Positions 52,855 through 61,098 of a stretch of 64,000 nucleotides of DNA are shown here, in pieces. The notes under the pieces were generated by a model. The model searched no databases. It was not told where the DNA came from and saw only the letters and a list, made by a program, of their open reading frames with translations. Within the stretch, counting starts at the first letter, position 1. Every line of letters begins with the position of its first letter. The stretch comes from Pseudomonadota bacterium (GTDB lineage Bacteria; Pseudomonadota; Gammaproteobacteria; Burkholderiales; Rhodocyclaceae). Both the position numbers and the translations under genes were made by a program. Where the stretch lies: the NCBI GenBank assembly GCA_018262195.1, contig JAGTRS010000021.1:1-64000 (forward strand), written 5' to 3'.

Positions 52855-55800
52855 TTAGCCGAGGGCCTGCAGAGTCTGGCGGATTTGCGCCAGGTCGGTG
52901 AGCAGCAATTCGACTTCTTGTGAAACATCGATCGCTGCTGGATTTTTGAGTTTTGTTTCCAGGTGGAGGGCGCGTTCGCCAAGCCCGTCAATGCCAAGAC
53001 TCAGGGCTATACCTTTTACTGAGTGTGCCAGGCGAATGGCTTCTGGGCGGTTCCCGTTGTCCAGCGCTGTACGAAGGTCGGCTGCCAGGGCGGCACCATG
53101 GGTGTCGCGGAACTTGACGAGCATGCGGCAGTAAAAATCGGTCTTGTTGCGAACCCGCATTAGTCCACCGGCAACATCAATCCCGGGTAGGTCCGGCAAT
53201 TTCATGGCCTCGGCGCGGGCTGCTGCCATCCCCGTCGTTGGGGGCGGCGATGGCTGCGGGGCTTGTTCCTCCATCATCGGAACTTTGGTGCCGGGGGAAA
53301 GCTGCTCGGCGACGACGCGGAGCAGTTTTTCGAGGTTGACTGGCTTCGTAACATAGGCGTTCATGCCGGCAGCAAAACATTGCTCGCGATCGTGATCCAG
53401 TGCCCCTGCCGTCAGGGCAATGATCGGTAGCCCGGCGTATTCTGCTTGTGCCCGGAGCGCACGTGTGGCGGAAAAGCCGTCCATCACGGGCATTTGGCAG
53501 TCCATCAGCACAAGGTCAGGTTTCTTGGTGAGGATCGCGGCGATAGCTTCCTTGCCGTTGCAGGCCAGTCGAATATTGAGGCCGGCGGTGGCGAACAGTT
53601 CGCGCATCAGGTCACGATTGAGTTCGATGTCGTCGACGACCAGAATATCGGCGTTATTCAGTAGCGCGATGCCGGAAAGGTCGATGGCCGGGGCTGACGG
53701 CGTCCGTAAAGTGATTTCAGGCAGGCGTAGCAGGCGGGCCAGGGCCGCGTAGAGGTGGCGCACGCTGCATGGCTTGATCAGCAGCTCATCGGCCGGCAGG
53801 TTGGCGACTGCGCTGGTGCTGGAGGCTTTCTGGGAACTTAACAAAATCAGCGGCGGCGCCCGGTGGCCAACGGTTTTCCGGATTTCTCTCATGGTCTCGA
53901 CGCCATCCATGCCGGTTGGCAGATGCCAGTCGATCAGTGCGGCGAGATAGTTCGCATCTGCTTGAGCGAGGGCGGCCAACGCAGATTCACCGGATGGACA
54001 GATGTCGGCTTGCAGCCCGAGCTGATGGCACTGTGCGGCCAGTGCCCGGGTGGCGACCGGATTGTCGTCGGTGATCAGCACTGTCCGCCCGGCGTATTGG
54101 GCGAGATGGTTACGCAGTTCCTCGATCAGCAACGGTACGCCGGGGGCATTATCGAGGCGGACAGTGAAATGGAAGACGCTGCCTTTACCCGGTGTGCTTT
54201 CCAGCCAGATACGACCACCCATCAGTTCGACAAGCCGTTTCGAAATCACCAGTCCCAGGCCTGATCCACCGAAGCGTCGGGTGGTCGAGCTGTCCGCCTG
54301 ACTGAATGCGGAGAACAGGGCCGCCTGCTGTTCCGGTGAAATGCCGATGCCTTCGTCGCTGACGGAGAAGTGCAACAGGGAGCTGGCGTTGTCGGCGCTT
54401 TCAAGCGTGCAGCCAAGACGCACACTGCCCTTCTCAGAGAACTTGATGGCGTTGCCGAGCAGATTGATGATTACCTGTTTGAGGCGCAGCGGATCGCCGA
54501 CAAAACTGCGCGTGGCCTCGGTGGCGATATCGACGCAGAGTTCCAGGTTCTTTTCTTCGATACGGCCGAGCAGCAGGTCACTGATTTCTTCCAGCAGTGA
54601 TGGCAGCTCGAAGCTCAGCTTTTCAATGCTGAGCTTGCCGGCCTCGATGCGGGAGAAGTCGAGAATGTCATTGATGATGCCGAGCAGGTGGTCTGCAGCC
54701 AGTCGAATCTTGCTCAAATGCTGGTTCTGCTGGGCATTGAGCGGGGTCTGCAGGCAGAGGTCGGACAATCCCAGAATGGCATTCAGTGGCGTGCGGACTT
54801 CATGCGACATGTTGGACAGGAACTCGCTCTTGGCGCGACTGGCTTCTTCAGCCTGCTCCTTGGCGTGGCGTAGGTCACGGGTCTGCTCTTCGACCATCGC
54901 AGCGAGGTTGTCGCGGTGCTTGCGCAGTTCCTCGGCCGTTTCGTGCAACTGACGTTCGTTGTTGCGCAAGGCTTTTTCGCGCGCCTTGAGCACCGAAATG
55001 TTCGTTGATATGACAATGGCGCCTTCCAGTTTGCCAGCCTGGCTATGGATCAGGCTGGCGTGTACCAGATAGGGCACGCTGCCTTCAGTGTCATTGTCCG
55101 ATGTCGCATCGGCGCGTCGGAAGTTGAGTTCAGCGACGAAGTGTCCGCCCGCTGAGCGGATGGCGTTGAGTAGCAGCGGCGGTTTTGCACTTGCCGGTAA
55201 CAAGGCGCGCAGGGCATTCTGGCTGGCAGGCGGTAGGCAATCTTCAAAATATCCTTTGACCAGGGATTCCGGGGTGTAGCCGAGTTCGATTTCAAGAAGT
55301 CGGTTAACCCGGGTGACTCGTCCGTCCGGCCCGAGCATGACGATAATTTCGGCCATCGTGTCGATGGCGCGATCGACCGTACCTTGCAACATGGCCAGTT
55401 GCCGGGAGCGTTGGCGCAACTCGTCATTCTGGTTTTCCTGCTCGCTGATCAGCTGGTCGAGTGCCTCGGTGCATTTGGTCAGTTCGGCTTCCAGGGCCTG
55501 ATTGGCCTGGCGCAGCATGTCCAGTTCGTTAACCAGCTCATCAGGATCATGTCCGGCCATCGCGGCGCAACAGTGCTGAATGAGCTCGATGGCCCCACTC
55601 ACTGCGGCGGCGACTTCCAGCGAGAGCCCCGGGGAAAAGCTTTTAACTGCGCCGATTTCGACCGCGATGATCTTGATGATCGGCGGCTTGGCGACCATCT
55701 CGCGCACTGCAGCCAGCAGATAGCCCACCCCGGCGCCGTGTCCGCCGCTGCCCGCTGTTTCAACCGGCACCTGATGCGGGCTGAGTTCATGCAGTGTGCC

Positions 55801-56016
55801 TGGCCGCTCTCCGGCCATTGCGTCAATGATGATGAGATTGGTGCAGTCTTCGAACAGATGCAAGGCATCGAGCCCGCGGGTCCCGCAGTCGATCACCTCC
55901 ACGCCAGCCGGCAACACCTTCCGCCGCAATGCCAGGCTGACGGTCGGGCCGAAGCCGTCGTCGCCGTGCAAGGGGTTGCCGAAGCAGAGGATGCGCAGGC
56001 GCTTTTGTTCAGACAT
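52855..56016 (-). CDS. M52 hydrogenase-maturation-type domain fused to hybrid kinase with two receivers and Hpt
   Basis: This is a 1053-residue soluble protein. Residues 7-148 form a hydrogenase maturation endopeptidase (M52) fold: [35 protein letters not shown] (Asp65) and [13 protein letters not shown] (His93), with metal-ligand positions kept. A coiled coil (about 158-210), a PAS domain (about 215-345), a second coiled coil, HisKA ([12 protein letters not shown], His405), HATPase_c ([17 protein letters not shown]), receiver 1 (Asp696 in LIDWHLP), receiver 2 (Asp839 in [11 protein letters not shown]) and a C-terminal Hpt ([12 protein letters not shown], His998) follow. The ATG at 56016 overlaps the hydrogenase large-subunit stop by eight bases. 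It takes the place of HoxJ/HupT, the kinase partner of the H2-sensing hydrogenase. Confidence 0.85.
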   Translation of the reverse strand: MSEQKRLRILCFGNPLHGDDGFGPTVSLALRRKVLPAGVEVIDCGTRGLDALHLFEDCTNLIIIDAMAGERPGTLHELSPHQVPVETAGSGGHGAGVGYLLAAVREMVAKPPIIKIIAVEIGAVKSFSPGLSLEVAAAVSGAIELIQHCCAAMAGHDPDELVNELDMLRQANQALEAELTKCTEALDQLISEQENQNDELRQRSRQLAMLQGTVDRAIDTMAEIIVMLGPDGRVTRVNRLLEIELGYTPESLVKGYFEDCLPPASQNALRALLPASAKPPLLLNAIRSAGGHFVAELNFRRADATSDNDTEGSVPYLVHASLIHSQAGKLEGAIVISTNISVLKAREKALRNNERQLHETAEELRKHRDNLAAMVEEQTRDLRHAKEQAEEASRAKSEFLSNMSHEVRTPLNAILGLSDLCLQTPLNAQQNQHLSKIRLAADHLLGIINDILDFSRIEAGKLSIEKLSFELPSLLEEISDLLLGRIEEKNLELCVDIATEATRSFVGDPLRLKQVIINLLGNAIKFSEKGSVRLGCTLESADNASSLLHFSVSDEGIGISPEQQAALFSAFSQADSSTTRRFGGSGLGLVISKRLVELMGGRIWLESTPGKGSVFHFTVRLDNAPGVPLLIEELRNHLAQYAGRTVLITDDNPVATRALAAQCHQLGLQADICPSGESALAALAQADANYLAALIDWHLPTGMDGVETMREIRKTVGHRAPPLILLSSQKASSTSAVANLPADELLIKPCSVRHLYAALARLLRLPEITLRTPSAPAIDLSGIALLNNADILVVDDIELNRDLMRELFATAGLNIRLACNGKEAIAAILTKKPDLVLMDCQMPVMDGFSATRALRAQAEYAGLPIIALTAGALDHDREQCFAAGMNAYVTKPVNLEKLLRVVAEQLSPGTKVPMMEEQAPQPSPPPTTGMAAARAEAMKLPDLPGIDVAGGLMRVRNKTDFYCRMLVKFRDTHGAALAADLRTALDNGNRPEAIRLAHSVKGIALSLGIDGLGERALHLETKLKNPAAIDVSQEVELLLTDLAQIRQTLQALG

Positions 56017-57526
56017 TGAAATGCGTTTTTTTCTGGCTGCCGATGAAATGAACGGTGCACACCAGGCACGGGTCGTGCGAACGGACGATATGGCCGATCT
56101 CGACCGGGTTTTCCGGGTCGGGTACCTTGAGCCCGATGATGCTGCTTTCCCAGTGGCCATGCTGGCCGCTGCTGTCACGCGGCGAGGCATTCCAGGCGGT
56201 CGGGGTGACGATCTGATACCTTTCGATGACACCATTCCGGATTCGTACCCAATGGCCCAGTGCACCGCGTGCCGCTTCGACCATGCCGTAGCTTTCGCCA
56301 TCTGGCCAGACATCGATGCCGGGATCAATGAAATGCGGTTCGTTGATCAGGGGCTTCAGCGATTTGAGCGTCCCGGCCATCGAGTTCAGCAGCCAGCCGG
56401 CGCGGCGCAGGCGGGCGAACTGGCGTAGCCAGGTATTGTCGCCTTCACTGGCCAGCAGATCGGTAATCAGTGGATCGCCAGCAATGCGCAACTCGGCCAG
56501 TGGGCCGGTCTGCACCACCTTGTCGCCGTAGCGCGGGGCCTTGGCCCAGGTGTAGCGGTCGGTTCCCGGCTGATGATCGGGGATGGTTTCGCCTTGCCAC
56601 GGATGCTTGCCGCCGGGGTAGTCGAGGAACCAGCTGTGGCGCACATGCTCGTTGATCTGCAGGTGGTCGAGAAGCTCGATCTGCCGGGTGTCGGCATTGT
56701 AGAAGCCTGCCGGCAATTCGCTGCCGCTGCCATCGGGCCGGTGATTGACGCCGTAGCTGAGCAGGTGGCCAGTGCCGCGGCCTAGCTGGTGCAGGCCGAT
56801 GTCGCGGGAAAAGCGGGTGAACAGGCCAGACGCACTGCGTTCGCGCACCGGGCTGGCGGCCAGCCAGCGGAAGAGGGCTGCGCCGCTGTCGAGAGCAAGC
56901 CATTCATCAAGGTCGCCGCCGATCACGGTTTGTTCGAACCACTCGCGCACCGTCGCCAGCGTATCGCGGGAATCGAGCAGCCGACGGTTGTTGGCCGGCT
57001 GGGTGATGCCGCCCGGCAACATGTAGGTCGAATGGGGCCATTGCCCGCCGAAAATGGCAACGATGCCGACCAGTTCGCGCGTGCTTTTCAGGCAACCGCG
57101 AACAACGCTGCCCTTGAGCGGCGCGAAAGCTTCGCTCAGTTCAGCGGCCAGCGGGTGCTTGCCATAGATCGGGTTGCAGAAGTCCGGCGTGAAGAACAGG
57201 AAGGTCTGACGCAAATCGCTTTGCAGCGTCTCCGCCATCAGGCACAGGTTGCGGACATGCACGGCGTGGGCAGGCGGGGTAATGCCGGCGATCTGCTCCA
57301 GTGCCAAGGTGGCCGCGTAGAGGTGAGCCGTACCGCAGATGCCGCAGATCCGTGGCGTGATGACCAGCGAATCGCGCGGCGCGCGGCCGATCATGATCTG
57401 CTCGAAGCCGCGATACAGGGTGCCGATGCAGCGGGCATCGACGACGATGCCGTCTTCGAGATCAAGCTGGAATTCGAGATCGCCCTCGACGCGGTTGAGA
57501 TCGATATCGACGGTAACTCGGCTCAT
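56009..57526 (-). CDS. hupV: H2-sensing [NiFe]-hydrogenase large subunit
   Basis: This is a 505-residue large subunit. The Ni-Fe ligands are [20 protein letters not shown] near the N-terminus and DPCLVCTVH near the C-terminus. It belongs to the cytosolic regulatory (HupUV/HoxBC) type, judged from the Tat-less small subunit and the kinase that follows. Regulatory large subunits usually end at or very near the last His; here about 12 residues ([12 protein letters not shown]) follow, a possible short extension, and the reading frame overlaps the kinase start by eight bases. The start overlaps the hupU stop by four bases. Confidence 0.88.
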   Translation of the reverse strand: MSRVTVDIDLNRVEGDLEFQLDLEDGIVVDARCIGTLYRGFEQIMIGRAPRDSLVITPRICGICGTAHLYAATLALEQIAGITPPAHAVHVRNLCLMAETLQSDLRQTFLFFTPDFCNPIYGKHPLAAELSEAFAPLKGSVVRGCLKSTRELVGIVAIFGGQWPHSTYMLPGGITQPANNRRLLDSRDTLATVREWFEQTVIGGDLDEWLALDSGAALFRWLAASPVRERSASGLFTRFSRDIGLHQLGRGTGHLLSYGVNHRPDGSGSELPAGFYNADTRQIELLDHLQINEHVRHSWFLDYPGGKHPWQGETIPDHQPGTDRYTWAKAPRYGDKVVQTGPLAELRIAGDPLITDLLASEGDNTWLRQFARLRRAGWLLNSMAGTLKSLKPLINEPHFIDPGIDVWPDGESYGMVEAARGALGHWVRIRNGVIERYQIVTPTAWNASPRDSSGQHGHWESSIIGLKVPDPENPVEIGHIVRSHDPCLVCTVHFIGSQKKTHFNV

Positions 57527-58458
57527 GGTTCCATCTCACGCTTGACGACCCGCTCCGGCGCGGCGGCACGGGCCAGATTCTTGTAGGCCATGTATTTGGC
57601 ACGGGCGACACCGAGGGGCAGGAATTTGGGAACGACCCCGATCTTGGGCGTGACGAACAAATCGCGGTCGGATGGAAAATCGGGCGAGGTACAACCGAAG
57701 CAGGGGACGCCAGCGCGGGTCTTGCTGCTATGGCCGTTCCACAGTTCGGTATTGCACGGCGCTTCGGTCTGCGGGCCGCGGCAGCCGAGGCTGAAGAACA
57801 TGCAGGCGCGGCCGCCGAGGACGTCATCCTCGATGTCGTATTCGTGGTACTCGTTGCGCGTGCAACCCTGGTGCACGAGGCTGGCGAAAAAAGCCGACGG
57901 ACGATTGAGTGCATCCAGTTTCAGCGGCTCGTTTTCGGCCAGCATGGCCAAGACCTTGGTGATGGTGTTCGGGTGGGCTGGGCAACCGGCGACATTGATG
58001 ACCGGCTGGCCGTTGCGCGAACGCCAGTCTGGCCCCAGCAGCCCGCCGGGTTCGTTTTTCATGAATTGCAGGCCGGTACAATCGGTCGGATTCGGGCCGG
58101 CCGCATGAACGCCCCCGAAGGCGGCGCAGGTGCCCATCGCCACAACGTGCGTTGCCAATGGGGCGAGTTGCCGGACGATGTCGATCTTGGCCCGGCCCTT
58201 CCAGGTATCGTAGAGGCCGCTGCCGTTCGGGCCGATCATCAAACTGCCCTCGATGCACAGTATATCGAGCTTTTCCCGGCCGCTGGTAACGGCCTCAAGG
58301 ACTTCGCCAAATCGCCTTTCGGCTGTCAGCGAGGGGTGCCACAGAAAACTCACGCCGTATTGCTGCGTCAGATTCTCGAGACTCGGACGGTCAGCGCAAA
58401 GCAAGGCCATCGTGTCGCCGCTGCAGGCGCCTGTTTGCATCCAGACGATATTGGCCAT
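57523..58458 (-). CDS. hupU: H2-sensing [NiFe]-hydrogenase small subunit
   Basis: This is a 311-residue small subunit with iron-sulfur cysteines in WMQTGACSGDTMALL, GTCAAFGGVHAAGPNPTDC, NVAGCPAHPNTI, LVHQGCTRNEYHE, GCRGPQTEAPC and GVPCFGCTSPDFP. It begins directly with MANIVWMQTGACSGD and has no twin-arginine signal, so the complex stays in the cytosol, as in H2 sensors (HupU/HoxB). GGAGAG precedes the ATG. It is the first gene of the operon with hupV and the M52-kinase fusion. No energy-linked hydrogenase genes are in the window. Confidence 0.9.
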   Translation of the reverse strand: MANIVWMQTGACSGDTMALLCADRPSLENLTQQYGVSFLWHPSLTAERRFGEVLEAVTSGREKLDILCIEGSLMIGPNGSGLYDTWKGRAKIDIVRQLAPLATHVVAMGTCAAFGGVHAAGPNPTDCTGLQFMKNEPGGLLGPDWRSRNGQPVINVAGCPAHPNTITKVLAMLAENEPLKLDALNRPSAFFASLVHQGCTRNEYHEYDIEDDVLGGRACMFFSLGCRGPQTEAPCNTELWNGHSSKTRAGVPCFGCTSPDFPSDRDLFVTPKIGVVPKFLPLGVARAKYMAYKNLARAAAPERVVKREMEP

Positions 58459-58589
58459 TATCTCTCCGGAACCGGTAAGCCTTGAGGGAAGACCCCGTTG
58501 TACATATTGATACTTAGATGACTGATGTTTTCACTATTGTCAATTTTAACAAATAATATTTTGGTGTACCAGCGTTATTTTCCTCTTGC

Positions 58590-59018
58590 TCATTCCTTTT
58601 TGCCAGTAATCAACCTCGATGCAACAGCTGGCAGGACAATCTGAAAATCCAGTCTGGTCCTGCCTCTTAGCTTCAGTAGCGCTTTATCCTTGCTGACGAG
58701 GACGTTGGCGTTGCAGCGGGCGGAAAGTTCGAGGAATTTCTGATCGTCGCGATCCTTGCAGCGGGGCAGAGACGGCGCTTCGCCTTCGGGAACCATCTGA
58801 ATCAGGCTGCTGTAGCGGGCATAGCGCTCGGTCATCATTTCCGGCGTCAGCTTGAGTTGCGGATAGGTCAGTACCCGTTGCAGTTCATCGAGTGTCCGCA
58901 GATCGGCAAAACACTGGATTTGTCCGGCTTCCAGTGCGGCCATGATCGGCACGGCATCGGTATTGCCCCAATGGAAGAGATCAAGGACAACGTTGGTATC
59001 GAGAACGAAGCGCTGCAT
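58590..59018 (-). CDS. PIN-domain protein, probable toxin-type ribonuclease
   Basis: This is a 142-residue PIN-fold protein of the COG1569 type. Acidic residues for metal binding are in FVLDTNVVLDLF (Asp near residue 7), ADLRTLDELQRVL and PRCKDRDDQKFLELS, with a further VSKDKALLKLRG near the C-terminus. Such proteins are often the toxin of a type II toxin-antitoxin pair, but no antitoxin-like gene is adjacent, so an orphan nuclease or an RNA-processing role is possible. It is divergent from dusC by about 50 bases. Confidence 0.8.
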   Translation of the reverse strand: MQRFVLDTNVVLDLFHWGNTDAVPIMAALEAGQIQCFADLRTLDELQRVLTYPQLKLTPEMMTERYARYSSLIQMVPEGEAPSLPRCKDRDDQKFLELSARCNANVLVSKDKALLKLRGRTRLDFQIVLPAVASRLITGKKE

Positions 59019-59069
59019 GGGGCGGATTATAATGCCGCCCTTTGCTGTTACTGACCCGGAAACGCTTTC

Positions 59070-60029
59070 ATGTCCCGAATTCTTCTTGCTCCGATGGAAG
59101 GGCTGGCCGACGATTTGTTGCGCGGCGTGCTGACGTCCATCGGTGGCTACGATTGGGGCATCTGTGAATTCGTCCGGGTCTCGGCCAATGTCTTGCCGGT
59201 CAAGACTTACGAGCGTATCTGCCCGGAGCTGCTTAACGGCAGCAAGACTGCGGCCGGAACACCGATGCGCGTCCAGTTGCTCGGCTCAGACCCTTATTTG
59301 ATGGCCGAGAACGCCAGCCGTCTGGTGACGCTCAATCCAGCCGGCATCGACCTGAATTTTGGCTGCCCGGCGCCGACGGTGAATCGTCATCGCGGCGGTG
59401 CTGCACTGCTCGGCGAGCCGGAGTTGTTGCATGAAATCACCAGCGCTGTTCGTGCCGTGGTGCCCGCGCACATTCCGTTCACTGCCAAGATGCGTCTCGG
59501 CATCGACGACACCAGCCGGGCCGTCGATTGCGCCCAGGCACTGGCGGCCGCCGGTATCGACGAACTGATCGTCCATGGCCGAACCAAGGCCGATGGCTAT
59601 CGCCCGCCAGCGCGCTGGGAATGGATCGACAAGGTCAGGGCGGCGATCGATCTGCCGATCATTGCCAACGGCGAGGTATGGACGGTGGAGGATTTCCGTA
59701 ACTGCCAGCAAGCCACCGGTTGCGCCGACATCATGGTCGGTCGTGGGGCGATTTCCGATCCTCTGTTGGCACGTCGGGTTCGTGGTGAGGAGACGCAAGG
59801 CTGGGCGGAAATCCTGCCAGCTGTAGGCATCTACTGGCTGGGCGTGCGCAAGAAGGTAGTGCCGGTTCATGCCGGCGGTCGGGTCAAACAGTGGCTGGCG
59901 ATGCTGCGGCGCAATTATCCGGAAGCTGAGGTGCTCTACCAGCGTCTGCGGCCGATCAAGGGCGCAGATGAGATCCATACGGCGCTGCTTGCAGCTGGCG
60001 TTCTCAACGACCTTTCACTGGCTGCATGA
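59070..60029 (+). CDS. dusC: tRNA-dihydrouridine(16) synthase
   Basis: DusC is an FMN enzyme that reduces uridine 16 of tRNA to dihydrouridine. The 319-residue protein shows the TIM-barrel start RILLAPMEGLADDLLRGVL, the active-site cysteine in NFGCPAPTVNRHRGGAALL, TAKMRLGIDD, VHGRTKADGYRPPARWEWI and IANGEVWTVEDF, which fit the DusC branch. Length and start are normal. The stop overlaps the next gene start (ATGA), making a three-gene run with the trmB-like and cysteine-cluster genes. Confidence 0.93.
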   Translation: MSRILLAPMEGLADDLLRGVLTSIGGYDWGICEFVRVSANVLPVKTYERICPELLNGSKTAAGTPMRVQLLGSDPYLMAENASRLVTLNPAGIDLNFGCPAPTVNRHRGGAALLGEPELLHEITSAVRAVVPAHIPFTAKMRLGIDDTSRAVDCAQALAAAGIDELIVHGRTKADGYRPPARWEWIDKVRAAIDLPIIANGEVWTVEDFRNCQQATGCADIMVGRGAISDPLLARRVRGEETQGWAEILPAVGIYWLGVRKKVVPVHAGGRVKQWLAMLRRNYPEAEVLYQRLRPIKGADEIHTALLAAGVLNDLSLAA

Positions 60030-60694
60030 TGGACGGCAATTCACGGTTTATTGCAAGCGCCCAGGAAGGGGCGCATCGCGACCTTGAGTCGCTGGTCTGC
60101 CGCCACATGGCGCATCCATTCCGCAAGCCCATCCTCGATTACAACCGGCAGGCTTTCGCGGCAGCGTTGGCGGCACGCGACCAATGGCGCCGCGATGCAC
60201 CACTGATCCTTGATGCCGGCTGCGGTGTTGGCTGGAGCGCGCAGCGCATTGCCGAAAGCTATCCCGATCATTTTGTGATCGGTGTCGATCAGTCGCTCGA
60301 TCGTATCAGCCGCGGCAAGCCACTGCCGATGCCGGCCAATGCGCGGCTGATCAGGGCCGATCTGGTCGATTTCTGGCGTCTGCTCGCCGAGGGCAAGGTC
60401 CGTCTGGCCAGGCATTACAACCTCTATCCGAATCCTTGGCCGAAGATCGGCCATCTCGCCCGCCGCTGGCAAGGCCATGCCGTATTCCCGGTCTGGCGCG
60501 AACTGGGTGGGGAACTTGAATGCCGCAGCAACTGGCCCATCTATATCGAGGAAATGGCCCTGGCGTTGAGCCTGCTCACCGGCCAGACCGTGCTCGCCGA
60601 GCCCTATGCCACGGATGATCCGATGACGCCTTTCGAGAAGAAATACCTCGCCTCGGGGCATGGGTTATGGCGCTGCCGGGTCAGCCTGGGATGA
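60026..60694 (+). CDS. trmB: tRNA (guanine-N7)-methyltransferase-like protein
   Basis: This is a 222-residue TrmB-family protein: SAM motif LILDAGCGVGWSAQRIAESY, VIGVDQSLDRISRG, the tRNA and catalytic segment YNLYPNPWPKIGHLARRWQG, and the C-terminal TDDPMTPFEKKYLASGHGLW. TrmB makes m7G46 in tRNA. The N-terminus is shorter and different from the canonical TrmB, so it could be a paralogue with another target; a second trmB elsewhere would decide this. ATGATG offers two starts three bases apart; I use the first, which overlaps dusC by four bases. Confidence 0.8.
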   Translation: MMDGNSRFIASAQEGAHRDLESLVCRHMAHPFRKPILDYNRQAFAAALAARDQWRRDAPLILDAGCGVGWSAQRIAESYPDHFVIGVDQSLDRISRGKPLPMPANARLIRADLVDFWRLLAEGKVRLARHYNLYPNPWPKIGHLARRWQGHAVFPVWRELGGELECRSNWPIYIEEMALALSLLTGQTVLAEPYATDDPMTPFEKKYLASGHGLWRCRVSLG

Positions 60695-61038
60695 GCGTTT
60701 GTCAGACCTGTGGCGCCTGTTGCGCCAGTTTTCGTGTCGATTTTCACCCGGCCGAACTGGCCGGTGGAGCATTTGCCTGGGGGCAGGGCGTTCCGGTTGA
60801 AATGACGGTGCCGGTCACGCCGGCTATCGTTCGCCTTTGCGGAACCGATACGGCTTCGCCGCGCTGTGTGGCACTGGCCGGCACGATTGGTCAGGAAGTG
60901 GCCTGTACAATCTACGAAGTTCGCCCGTCACCATGTCGCGAATTCGATACCGGTCACGCCGCCTGTGCTCGGGCGCGACAGCGTTTTGGCCTGCCCCCGC
61001 TTGAGGTTTCGAGTAGCGAAAATCCGGTTGGGAAATAA
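60691..61038 (+). CDS. YkgJ-family cysteine cluster protein
   Basis: This is a 115-residue protein of the YkgJ/UPF0153 family: CQTCGACCASFRVDFHPAEL, a middle CGTDTASPRCVALAG, CTIYEVRPSPCREFD and a last cysteine in HAACARARQ. The eight or so cysteines suggest an Fe-S cluster or zinc site. Function is unknown. The ATG at 60691 overlaps the trmB-like stop by four bases (ATGA), so it is the last member of this three-gene operon. Confidence 0.8.
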   Translation: MSVCQTCGACCASFRVDFHPAELAGGAFAWGQGVPVEMTVPVTPAIVRLCGTDTASPRCVALAGTIGQEVACTIYEVRPSPCREFDTGHAACARARQRFGLPPLEVSSSENPVGK

Positions 61039-61098
61039 GGCTGCCGGCTGGCCAGTATCAGGATCGCTTGATCGGCCAATGGGGGGCGAAGGCGCTCA

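Noticed and set aside
58590..59018. Type II toxin-antitoxin pair with the PIN protein
   Set aside because: No antitoxin-like small gene lies before or after it; the PIN protein was kept as an orphan.
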